Notes under the pieces: generated by a model | The model's database searches: none | What the model saw: only the letters and a program-made list of their open reading frames with translations | What the model was told of the DNA's origin: nothing | Shown: piece after piece, positions 7,504 through 14,296 of the stretch | How positions within the stretch are numbered: position 1 is the stretch's first letter | Layout of the letters: each line of letters opens with the position of its first letter | NCBI GenBank assembly: GCA_030527765.1 | Contig: JAUNAE010000011.1 | Location: forward strand, 1 to 26,284 | Reading direction: 5' to 3' | Length of the DNA: 26,284 bases | Source: Eubacteriales bacterium | GTDB lineage: Bacteria; Bacillota_A; Clostridia; Lachnospirales; Lachnospiraceae | Made by a program: the position numbers and the translations under genes

Positions 7504-8892
7504 TTAGTACACGATCACAGGCATACCGTAGTTTGTCTCAGCCTCGTAGAGAGACTGCATGGCTGAATAAGGTGTGTTAATACAGCCATGTGAGCCACTT
7601 GATATATAGATATCTCCTCCGTAATTTGATCTCCACGGCGAATCATGAATACAGATCCCGTCGTGGCTGATGGCAATCAGGAAATTGCAATAAGCTGTTC
7701 CGTAGCTGCCGCGCATGGTATGATTCTTCTTCTTGTCCAGAATCATGTAAACTCCTGTCGGCGTTCTCCGTTCTTCTGTTTCCATACCGGTAACTACTTT
7801 TGTACTCAGGAGTATTTCTCCTGATCGAATGTACCACATTGTCTGGTCCTGAATGGAAACTTCGATGTAGGCATCTCCAAAGTCATTTAACAGTCCATGT
7901 GTTGCTCCGCTCTGTGTCCAAACAGCAGAAACATCTCCACTTTCTTTTTTATCGAGCAGATCAAGAATCGCATCTGTTGTTGCTTCTGTATCCATTGTAA
8001 ATCCATAGCAGTCCAGCTTTCCGCCTCCAACTGTGATGGTATTGCCTTGTGCTGTAATGAACTGTCTTTCCTTGCCATATGTATCGTACTGCTCTGCAAG
8101 GCTTTTTACGTATGTCCGAAGTGCATCCTCATCCAAGGTAAACTCACCCTGATCGTCCATTGTCATCCAGGACCCGAATATACTCCAATCAATCGTTTCA
8201 CTTACACCAGATAAGTCAAGCTGAATGGAACATGCCTCCATCTCTTCTGCTTTGGCCAGCAAATACTGAAGATGCTCGTCCGAACTATCTATATCTGCCT
8301 TGGCATAGCATTGTACTTCTGCAAGACGAACGGATCGTACACCTCTTGTCAGTGCCGCATTCACTTCTTTAAACAAAGCATCCGCATCTACGCGTGTACC
8401 AACTACGCTCTCTACAATCTTATATCGGTTATCTGTTCGTGCGATGTGAGCTTCTGTCGGTTCTTCCGTACCGATACCCTTTACGCAGTTCAGTTCACTC
8501 AGAGCCTCTTTTAATTCCTTTTCATCAGGATCCAGCTGATAGGCGGTTGCGAGCACCTTCATCTTATCTCTTTCTGAAAACCAGTATGAAAGCGACTCTG
8601 TCTTACAAAGTTCCTGTAATGATGGAGCTGTTTTAACTGTCCATGAGAAGCTAGTCATTGGGATCTCTTCTTCTGTCTCATCTTCCCAGATCACGCTGAA
8701 CGTTTGCTCTGATACAGATTTTTCGATGATTTCCTGTGCCTCTTCTGTTGTTAACAGCCCCGCCTCAAATCCATTCAGATATGTATTAGGCGGAAAGTGT
8801 GAATTGATAAACTGATGTCCCCCATATAACGCACCACTTGGTATTCCCACCACACAAAGAAGGATCAGGATTGTCTTGATTATTTTCTTCAC
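7504..8892 (-). CDS. L,D-transpeptidase (YkuD) with PG-binding N-terminal region
   Basis: A 462-residue envelope enzyme with an N-terminal signal anchor (about 4-24). A long extracellular region at 35-330 resembles the peptidoglycan-binding domain of VanW/L,D-transpeptidase proteins. The YkuD catalytic domain spans about 340-462. The signature is complete: His416 in IHDSPW, then SHGCIN with Ser434, His435, Gly436 and nucleophile Cys437. Such enzymes form 3-3 crosslinks or attach proteins to meso-diaminopimelate in the wall, bypassing beta-lactam-sensitive D,D-transpeptidation. Translation begins at GTG with AAGGAG six bases upstream; an overlapping ATG is followed directly by a stop. It lies 13 bases after the class A PBP, so the two are almost certainly co-transcribed. 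Confidence 0.93.
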   Translation of the reverse strand: MKKIIKTILILLCVVGIPSGALYGGHQFINSHFPPNTYLNGFEAGLLTTEEAQEIIEKSVSEQTFSVIWEDETEEEIPMTSFSWTVKTAPSLQELCKTESLSYWFSERDKMKVLATAYQLDPDEKELKEALSELNCVKGIGTEEPTEAHIARTDNRYKIVESVVGTRVDADALFKEVNAALTRGVRSVRLAEVQCYAKADIDSSDEHLQYLLAKAEEMEACSIQLDLSGVSETIDWSIFGSWMTMDDQGEFTLDEDALRTYVKSLAEQYDTYGKERQFITAQGNTITVGGGKLDCYGFTMDTEATTDAILDLLDKKESGDVSAVWTQSGATHGLLNDFGDAYIEVSIQDQTMWYIRSGEILLSTKVVTGMETEERRTPTGVYMILDKKKNHTMRGSYGTAYCNFLIAISHDGICIHDSPWRSNYGGDIYISSGSHGCINTPYSAMQSLYEAETNYGMPVIVY

Positions 8893-8905
8893 ATTTTTCT
8901 CCTTC

Positions 8906-10999
8906 TTAAGAAAGATTACAGATTCCTTCCATGATTTTTCTCCAGATCACTTTCTGGTAATCATGTTCTCCTTCCAATCCGTCAATCACAGAATTGTCGT
9001 CATTTCCCGACCACACTCCCATTGTATAGTTCTCCATACTTCCAACAAACCAGAGGTCACGATAATCAGATGTCGTTCCGGTCTTTCCTACCGCTTTCTT
9101 CCCATTGGTAAGTTTCGCTTCTGTTCCGGTCCCTCGTTCAACAACCTCTTCCATTGCTTCTGTCATTGCTAATGCGGTACGCTCGGAACAGGCGTAGCGC
9201 GTAGAGGAAGCGTTTTCAAGTATGATATTTCCTTCTTGGTCGAGCACTTGCGTGTAGAAGACCGGTTCCGTATAAATTCCTTTATTTGCGATCGCCGCAT
9301 AAGCTGCAGTTAACTCAAGGTTTGATACACCTCTATACAAACCACCAAGTGCCAGCACTTGTTTTTGATCATGATTCTGATCTAATGTCGTGATACCAAA
9401 TCTTTCGGCCGCACGATACCCCACTTCCGGCGTAATTCTTGTCAGAATCTTCACTGCCACAACATTGACAGAGTGTGCGATTGCTTCCTTGATCGTGATG
9501 ATTCCACGATAGGTATCCTCCGCATTATGGACAGGTGCTCCTGTATCATATGCGTACGGTCGATCCAGAACTTTGCTGTCGAGCTGATATTCCCCCGACT
9601 CAAGTGCCGGAACATAAACAGCTAAAATTTTGAACGTTGATGCCGGCTGTCTAAGCGAATCCACCGCTCGGTTTAATGTGAGAGAAGCTGTTTTCTCCCC
9701 ACGACCGCCCACGAGAGCTGTTACTCTTCCGGTCTCATGATCCATGATCACAACAGATACTTGAGGTTCAGGACTTAGATCGAACGTTTCCGACTCTATC
9801 TCGTCTTCTTCTATTCCATTTTCTTCTTTCCATTCTGCAATTGTTCGCATTGCCTCTGCTTCGTCTTGATATAAACGCTGCTCACCATCATGCAGATCTT
9901 TTTCGGTGAATGAAGTTGTGGAGTCCTCTATTCCTTTAATATGGAGCTTCCAGTTTAAAGAGTATTGAACTGTCTCCGGGTAGTTCTCTGGATTGCGTGT
10001 TACATCATCACAGATTTCCTGCACGTTTGCATTCTGCGTCGTATAAATTTTCAACCCGCCGGAGTATAAAAGCTGATATGCTTCTTCTTCCGTATATCCT
10101 TTTTGTTCTTTCAGGTCTTTAATAATCCTTCGAATAACAGCGTCCGTAAAGGAAGAGTAAACTGCTTCCTTGTAAACGGCCTCATCTTGCACTCTCTGAA
10201 TTCGTTCGTAAACCGGATCCTGCAAAGCCTCTGTCTTTTCTGCTTCCGTCAGGTATCCCTGTTCCAACATCTTTTGAAGGACTAATGCTCGTCTCGTCTC
10301 ATTCCACTCCGGATGTCGAATTGGATTATACTTCGAAGGATTCTGCGGAATTGCGGCCAATACGGCTGCTTCAGAAGCTGTCAGTTCTCTTGCTTCTTTT
10401 CCAAAGTACTTTTGTGATGCCGCCTCTACACCATATGTGCCAGCTCCAAAATTGATCGTGTTCAAGTAAGCTTCCAGAATAACACTCTTATCCTGCAGCA
10501 GAGCTTCCAACTTTACAGCCAAGTACTGTTCCTGAATTTTTCGTTCAATCCGTTCTTCCAGTGAGCGTTCACTTGTCCATGATGTAAAAACATTATTCTT
10601 AATTAACTGCTGTGTGATCGTACTTGCGCCTTGCGAGAAATGAAATCCATGACTGATGCCCTTCCATGCAGCACGAAAGATTCCCTTCACATCAATTCCA
10701 TTGTGTTGGTAGAATCGCTCATCTTCTATCGCCACGATTGCATGTTGCATCACTTCCGGGATCTGTTCAATTGACACTGCTGTTCGATTTGCTTCTGCGG
10801 ATCCAAGCTTCTGTATAACCTCACCGTTTGTGTCATACAGGTAAGTAGCATATTCCTTCGGTCTTATATCAATTTTACTTACGTCCGGTGCGTTCTGAAT
10901 CACGGCTGCCATAACGATACTCATTACAACGGCCCCGGCAAGCAAACAGATCAACATAACTGTCAGAAGTAGTTTTCCGATTCGTCTTGTTCTGCGCAT
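8906..10999 (-). CDS. Class A penicillin-binding protein (PBP1A type)
   Basis: A bifunctional peptidoglycan synthase of 697 residues. A membrane anchor covers about 9-33. The GT51 glycosyltransferase domain (about 55-225) has EDERFYQHNGID with catalytic Glu92, GASTITQQL (124-132), a RKIQEQYLAVKLE helix and KSVILEAYLN with Glu176. The transpeptidase domain has the Ser454-Thr-Phe-Lys457 active site, SVN at 510-512 and KTG at 639-641. All key residues are present, so lipid II polymerisation and D,D-crosslinking are expected at the outer membrane face. A short linker region (350-410) is rich in Glu. The protein ends soon after the transpeptidase domain, with no PASTA or FN3 extension. GAGGAGG lies four bases before the ATG; a promoter-like element ends about 28 bases upstream. 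First gene of a pair with the L,D-transpeptidase. Confidence 0.96.
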   Translation of the reverse strand: MRRTRRIGKLLLTVMLICLLAGAVVMSIVMAAVIQNAPDVSKIDIRPKEYATYLYDTNGEVIQKLGSAEANRTAVSIEQIPEVMQHAIVAIEDERFYQHNGIDVKGIFRAAWKGISHGFHFSQGASTITQQLIKNNVFTSWTSERSLEERIERKIQEQYLAVKLEALLQDKSVILEAYLNTINFGAGTYGVEAASQKYFGKEARELTASEAAVLAAIPQNPSKYNPIRHPEWNETRRALVLQKMLEQGYLTEAEKTEALQDPVYERIQRVQDEAVYKEAVYSSFTDAVIRRIIKDLKEQKGYTEEEAYQLLYSGGLKIYTTQNANVQEICDDVTRNPENYPETVQYSLNWKLHIKGIEDSTTSFTEKDLHDGEQRLYQDEAEAMRTIAEWKEENGIEEDEIESETFDLSPEPQVSVVIMDHETGRVTALVGGRGEKTASLTLNRAVDSLRQPASTFKILAVYVPALESGEYQLDSKVLDRPYAYDTGAPVHNAEDTYRGIITIKEAIAHSVNVVAVKILTRITPEVGYRAAERFGITTLDQNHDQKQVLALGGLYRGVSNLELTAAYAAIANKGIYTEPVFYTQVLDQEGNIILENASSTRYACSERTALAMTEAMEEVVERGTGTEAKLTNGKKAVGKTGTTSDYRDLWFVGSMENYTMGVWSGNDDNSVIDGLEGEHDYQKVIWRKIMEGICNLS

Positions 11000-11027
11000 A
11001 AAACCTCCTCGCTTAACCCTCTATCTT

Positions 11028-11043
11028 TAATATGGATGAAAAT
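11028..11043 (-). promoter_or_regulatory. Shared promoter-like element, PBP/L,D-transpeptidase operon
   Basis: The minus-strand sequence is ATTTTCATCCATATTA. The surrounding sequence (plus coordinates 11019-11043, CTCTATCTTTAA onward) matches the FHA-operon copy exactly over 25 bases. With TATTA as -10 core, the leader would be only about 22 bases, placing the ribosome site directly behind the transcription start. An A-rich tract precedes it and no good -35 box is visible. Confidence 0.72.
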
Positions 11044-11064
11044 CTTTTTATTTTGGGTTAATCG

Positions 11065-11242
11065 AAAGCAGTTTTTGCATTTCAGGACATTTTTAGCTAC
11101 GTTCCTTATGTAAAAAGAATGTACCTTTGGAGAAAAAGAGGAAACAAAATCCCATATGCCATGATAATAAGAATGCAAAAAACTAAATCATGCACCGAAT
11201 TATACATTTGCCGTCCCTTATGGGACGGCATTTCTACGTTTT
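11065..11242 (+). ncRNA. Possible small structured RNA
   Basis: Nested complementary segments (outer arms 11070-11081 and 11172-11184; an inner ACATT/AATGT pair at about 11088 and 11116) precede a nine-base-pair GC-rich hairpin and T-rich tail that looks like a plus-strand terminator. There is no plus-strand gene upstream for that terminator to serve, so a short RNA of about 170 bases is one explanation. I cannot identify a promoter or family, and an insulator role for the hairpin is the alternative. Confidence 0.25.
11209..11242 (+). terminator. Strong hairpin with T-rich tail upstream of the plus-strand genes
   Basis: Arms TGCCGTCCC (11209-11217) and GGGACGGCA (11222-11230) enclose a TTAT loop, followed on the plus strand by TTTCTACGTTTTT. 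It resembles an intrinsic terminator although no plus-strand gene precedes it. It sits just upstream of the promoter-like element at 11248, so it may end a small RNA or shield the plus-strand genes from read-through. Confidence 0.55.
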
Positions 11243-11247
11243 TATAC

Positions 11248-11263
11248 ATTTTCGACCATATTA
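11248..11263 (+). promoter_or_regulatory. Shared promoter-like element, plus-strand gene pair
   Basis: The sequence ATTTTCGACCATATTA lies 51 bases before the ATG of the first plus-strand gene. It is the same element found before four minus-strand units, but on the opposite strand and so again in the direction of transcription. It matches the ssb copy exactly, including the preceding AC. Confidence 0.7.
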
Positions 11264-11279
11264 TAAGTGTAAACATAAT

Positions 11280-11295
11280 GTAACTGGGGAGTTAC
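11280..11295 (+). promoter_or_regulatory. Inverted repeat in 5' leader
   Basis: GTAACT and AGTTAC flank GGGG, a perfect six-base-pair inverted repeat five bases ahead of the AAGGAGG ribosome site of the first plus-strand gene. It could be an operator or a leader hairpin affecting initiation. It has no counterpart in the otherwise similar ssb leader. Confidence 0.35.
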
Positions 11296-11314
11296 GAAAT
11301 AAGGAGGAACCAAG

Positions 11315-11605
11315 ATGAATTCATACACCAGATCTTTTAGAAACGTACTTATCGACAGAACCTATGTCCTGACATCAGGAGAAAAGGTTCGCGTATTTGA
11401 AGCAGTGGAAACTGCAGAGGGTACATTATACACCGGAGTCGAGATTGACTCCCACGGAAATGAGCGTAAATATTTCCCCGACTTCGAGTACGAGGATCTG
11501 TATGGCTGCGAAGCAGTTCCATGCATGCGTGAGTTTCGAGTTAAGGACGTAGTCCGCAGAGCGATTGGAAGGAGGAAAAGGAGCTATGCCAAGTGCAGCT
11601 TTTGA
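11315..11605 (+). CDS. Small protein of unknown function
   Basis: A 96-residue soluble protein I do not recognise. The first 60 residues look beta-rich (RTYVLTSGEKVRVFEAVETAEG, then GVEIDSHGNERKYFPDFEYEDL), consistent with a small barrel or sandwich. A basic C-terminal helix follows (RVKDVVRRAIGRRKRS), which could contact nucleic acid. It has no signal peptide or membrane segment. The ATG is nine bases after AAGGAGG. Its leader closely resembles that of ssb: the same 18-base upstream element, AAGGAGGAAC, and a coding start ATGAATTC. It overlaps the next gene by 20 bases, implying translational coupling. Confidence 0.75.
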   Translation: MNSYTRSFRNVLIDRTYVLTSGEKVRVFEAVETAEGTLYTGVEIDSHGNERKYFPDFEYEDLYGCEAVPCMREFRVKDVVRRAIGRRKRSYAKCSF

Positions 11606-12149
11606 TAACGCGCTCGCTTATAGAGCCAACCGTATGATGGCCTCTGAGGAGGACCTCAATGGGAAATACGGTCGTAAATGGGCCGATTTGAAGAAACGGT
11701 CGAAAGACAGTTTCTGGCAATATGCACTTGCATGTATCACTGCCGGAACTTTCTTTCTTCCGAATGATTCGAAAGCATACAGTGATTTTCTAGATGATGT
11801 CGCAGACATTGTCAATGAAAATCCAATGGCTTTTAAAGCTGCTTTCCGGACGCTCTTCCCAAGGGAGGTCACTAAGAACGATTCGTTCGATCGTACCCTT
11901 CTGGAAGAAGCAGTTGCAGAAGATTTCGTCAGAGCTGACGATCTTTTGTATCCGGTCCGAGAAAAAGTAGAGGAGATCTACGATCAACTCTACTTCCAGT
12001 CTCATTGTTTTTACAATCAGGCTGGCGTTTGCTCCAATCCATTAATTGGAGACGGAGTTGGCGGAATCTGGGACGAATCATCTGAAGCATGGATCATTCA
12101 TAATGGAAACTTTGTTTCCTATGATTACCGCTTCAGACCCATCGCTTAA
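11586..12149 (+). CDS. Protein of unknown function, coupled to the preceding gene
   Basis: An unrecognised, probably cytoplasmic protein of 187 residues. It is helical and acidic in its first two thirds (KYGRKWADLKKRSKDSFWQYALACI, then DFLDDVADIVNENPMAFKAAFRTLF). The C-terminal part is rich in aromatic residues, Gly and Cys (SHCFYNQAGVCSNPLIGDGVGG, WIIHNGNFVSYDYRF). There is no signal peptide. The ATG at 11586 has AAGGAGG ten bases upstream; an in-frame TTG at 11565 lies ahead of that site. It starts inside the previous gene and ends just before a bidirectional terminator. Sharing a leader and promoter class with ssb hints at a DNA-maintenance or host-interaction role, but that is speculation. 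Confidence 0.75.
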   Translation: MPSAAFDNALAYRANRMMASEEDLNGKYGRKWADLKKRSKDSFWQYALACITAGTFFLPNDSKAYSDFLDDVADIVNENPMAFKAAFRTLFPREVTKNDSFDRTLLEEAVAEDFVRADDLLYPVREKVEEIYDQLYFQSHCFYNQAGVCSNPLIGDGVGGIWDESSEAWIIHNGNFVSYDYRFRPIA

Positions 12150-12163
12150 TACACCTATCTCAA

Positions 12164-12205
12164 AACAACCGGACCACGATTTTCGTGATCCGGTTGTTCT
12201 TTTTT
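12164..12205. terminator. Bidirectional terminator between convergent genes
   Basis: Arms AACAACCGGA (12164-12173) and TCCGGTTGTT (12189-12198) form a stem that continues inward with one mismatch to a short loop. T-rich runs follow on both strands (TCTTTTTTG on plus, TTTTG on minus). It lies between the convergent stop codons of the unknown plus-strand gene and the HipA-like gene and can serve both. Confidence 0.92.
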
Positions 12206-12213
12206 GCATTCTT

Positions 12214-13344
12214 TTATCTTTCTAAAACATCCACTTTGGAAACTTCTAAGTTCTGTGAGAAGTTTGTGATCTGCTCATTGATTGCTGCCTTTTGTTCGGA
12301 GGATATTCCGGGGTATTGCTTTACCATATGGATCAGCCCTTCTACATCCTTCAGAGCGCTTTTGTTAATTCGTTCAAGAACAAGCTCCAGGCATCGCTTT
12401 CGTTCATCTTTAAACTGATCTTTTTTTGTCCCCTGTGTTCCACTGATTCCCCAGAAAGACTGTCCATTATCAAACAGTGGAGCAAATCCTGTGATCTTCC
12501 CGCTTTCTACATCGCGTATAAACCCAAAATTTCCGTAATGTCGATCCTTGTTTCCAATCAAAACGTCCATACCGATCATCAGATCAGTCGTTTCCTTTGC
12601 ATTTTTTATTCCAAGCTTCTCGCACATATGCAAATAGTGCTCGTAATTTGTTTCCTTTTCTTCGATCGGTTCATAATTGTAGACATCTATGGCCGGAACG
12701 TACTCCGTATCCGCTGTGATGAAATTCTGGCATCTCGAACAGAGCCGCATGCCTTCAATCTCAAGCGTATAAGGTAAGATCGGTATCAGGTTCATCTTCT
12801 GTAGCACAATAGATGCAAGTACCTCACTCAGTGGCTCCTGCTTATAAAGCTTACTGCCGGCTTTGTAGAGATAGGACACATTGTTCTCATCTTGTTTCCA
12901 TCGTTTAATTAAAACACCATTTGTCGTTAGATCCGGTGATTCAACCGGAGCCTGATTGTCCGGAACTGTCCATGGCGTAAAAAACATATCACCGTGTACA
13001 GTCGAATATGTATTTGTAAAATAATTGATGTCTTTCCATGTTTCATCGTCACTTCGGTGTTTCAGCCAGTACTGGTCCGACAGAGATGGCATATGGTAGT
13101 AATACTCGAAATTGTGAAAGTTACGTCTGGCTATCTTAATCTCTTCTCTTCGATTTGGGATATGCCGTTTCTCAAACCATTCTTTTAAGCGAGTCCAACG
13201 CATACTCTTTTCTTGTATTGTGTGAACCAAACCGATCGGCATATGCTCGTTATCGATCACATCCTGGATACTAACAGGATAACCACTATCAGACATATCA
13301 AGATGAAGTAATGGCCGATCCTTACTGTATAATGTCGCTTTCAC
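12214..13344 (-). CDS. HipA/CtkA-like kinase domain protein
   Basis: A 376-residue cytoplasmic protein of the HipA-like kinase fold. Visible kinase features are Lys161 in YLYKAG (probable nucleotide lysine), an adjacent helix with Glu174, the catalytic loop NKDRHYGN with Asp267 and Asn272, and the metal-binding PLFDNG with Asp292. HipA phosphorylates glutamyl-tRNA synthetase and arrests growth, whereas CtkA-type relatives phosphorylate other proteins; the target here is unknown. There is no HipB-like antitoxin or XRE DNA-binding partner beside it. Instead it follows a PPP-family phosphatase by 21 bases. The start is a GTG preceded by GGGGGA. The N-terminal 140 residues are not clearly homologous to anything I know. 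Confidence 0.85.
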   Translation of the reverse strand: MKATLYSKDRPLLHLDMSDSGYPVSIQDVIDNEHMPIGLVHTIQEKSMRWTRLKEWFEKRHIPNRREEIKIARRNFHNFEYYYHMPSLSDQYWLKHRSDDETWKDINYFTNTYSTVHGDMFFTPWTVPDNQAPVESPDLTTNGVLIKRWKQDENNVSYLYKAGSKLYKQEPLSEVLASIVLQKMNLIPILPYTLEIEGMRLCSRCQNFITADTEYVPAIDVYNYEPIEEKETNYEHYLHMCEKLGIKNAKETTDLMIGMDVLIGNKDRHYGNFGFIRDVESGKITGFAPLFDNGQSFWGISGTQGTKKDQFKDERKRCLELVLERINKSALKDVEGLIHMVKQYPGISSEQKAAINEQITNFSQNLEVSKVDVLER

Positions 13345-13365
13345 AAATGTCCCCCATCTTCTTGA

Positions 13366-14229
13366 TTACTGAAATGAAACCAAGCGGTATCGGTTCTCCC
13401 TCAGAATCATTGCTGTCATACGCACTCCAAATACATAGCCTGTATCAATGATCATGTGGCCTTTTTCCGGAAGCAATGTTTCTTCTTCTTTTTCCTTTAA
13501 GATATGTTCATACCCTTCCGTGTCGATATAGATCACATCTCTTAAAGGTGTGTGTCCTGCAATGACCAACTTCCTATCATAAATTTTCGTTCCTTTATAA
13601 ATGCTTCGTTCCCAGAGCAGGGTGTTTCGATTATCCGGCTGCAATGGATCGAATTCTGCATGTACACAAATGTAGTATTCGGTTTCATACCAATAAGGTT
13701 TTTCCTTTAACCAATCACGTACACTATCTAAATCCGCATTGTGTGCTGCAAACGACTTTTGCGTATCAAGTCCACCGTTTATTCTCCATCTCCGTGCTTC
13801 TTCACTTGATGTATTTGCATCAAGCAGCATTTGGTCGTGATTTCCGAGAAGATAAATAAATCGGTTCCCCATCTCTTTTTCCAACTTTTGCAGCTGCATA
13901 AAGAGCTCCCATGAATGCGGACCACGGTCAAATGCATCTCCCAGTAAGATTAGTGTGTCGAATTTTCTGTTTAACCTGCATTTTTTTAATAGAGAGATGA
14001 ATGCTTCACAACATCCATGCATATCTCCGATAATAATTGTTCTGCCTTTCTTCTCTTCCTTGAAAAGAGCCTCAAATGTTTCCTTCGGAAGTTTTCCAGC
14101 CTCGTACTTCCGTTTCGCAAAATGGCTCACTTCGGCAGGACACATTGTCTCAACGAGGATCTTCTTTCCTTCTAAGACATCCTTGTATTCAGCTTTAATA
14201 TATTTAAGTCTACTTGCTTTTGCTCTCAT
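13366..14229 (-). CDS. PPP-family metallophosphoesterase (protein phosphatase-like)
   Basis: A 287-residue calcineurin-like phosphoesterase with the full bimetal motif set: GDMHG (68-72), GDAFDRG (97-103), GNHD (129-132), His190 and GHT (225-227). LLWERS around 204-209 is typical of bacterial PPP enzymes of the lambda phosphatase, PrpE and ApaH kind, which act on phosphoproteins or diadenosine polyphosphates. The first 60 residues are a charged helical extension outside the catalytic domain. GAGG lies seven bases before the ATG. It begins 67 bases beyond the giant surface-protein gene, across a terminator, and precedes the HipA-like kinase by 21 bases. That arrangement suggests an opposing kinase/phosphatase pair. 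No copy of the shared promoter element is present, so it may depend on read-through or an unseen promoter. Confidence 0.9.
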   Translation of the reverse strand: MRAKASRLKYIKAEYKDVLEGKKILVETMCPAEVSHFAKRKYEAGKLPKETFEALFKEEKKGRTIIIGDMHGCCEAFISLLKKCRLNRKFDTLILLGDAFDRGPHSWELFMQLQKLEKEMGNRFIYLLGNHDQMLLDANTSSEEARRWRINGGLDTQKSFAAHNADLDSVRDWLKEKPYWYETEYYICVHAEFDPLQPDNRNTLLWERSIYKGTKIYDRKLVIAGHTPLRDVIYIDTEGYEHILKEKEEETLLPEKGHMIIDTGYVFGVRMTAMILRENRYRLVSFQ

Positions 14230-14239
14230 TTTTTCCTCA

Positions 14240-14286
14240 CAGAAAACATATTCCGCCCTTTATGGATTTATCACAGGGCGGAACAT
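14240..14286 (-). terminator. Terminator of the FHA/kinase/surface-protein operon
   Basis: Complementary arms at 14248-14259 and 14275-14286 (core TTCCGCCC and GGGCGGAA) form a stem of about eleven pairs with one mismatch. On the minus strand it is followed by GTTTTCTG. It lies ten bases past the stop of the giant surface-protein gene. The T tract is short, so some read-through into the phosphatase/HipA pair is plausible. Confidence 0.75.
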
Positions 14287-14296
14287 GTCTTAGTAC

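Larger units (their letters stand above)
11000..11314. other. Divergent intergenic region with regulatory structures
   Basis: This 315-base gap between the minus-strand PBP gene and the plus-strand gene pair holds no credible protein gene. It contains a promoter-like element facing each way (11028-11043 and 11248-11263), a strong hairpin (11209-11230) and a short inverted repeat before the plus-strand gene (11280-11295). A widely spaced complementary pair, AGTTTTTGCATT (11070-11081) and AATGCAAAAAACT (11172-11184), could bracket a structured RNA. A 71-codon minus frame here runs into the PBP gene and lacks a ribosome site, so I discount it. Confidence 0.75.

Noticed and set aside
11033..11060. 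Plus-strand reading of the repeated element as a tiny MDENLF peptide gene
   Set aside because: The ATG GAT GAA AAT reading appears in the three AT-class copies but has no ribosome site, and the GA-class copies break it; conservation follows the transcription direction of the flanking genes instead.
10963..11178. 71-codon minus-strand frame covering the PBP promoter region
   Set aside because: It overlaps the PBP start, covers the conserved promoter-like element, and has no ribosome site or recognisable protein character.
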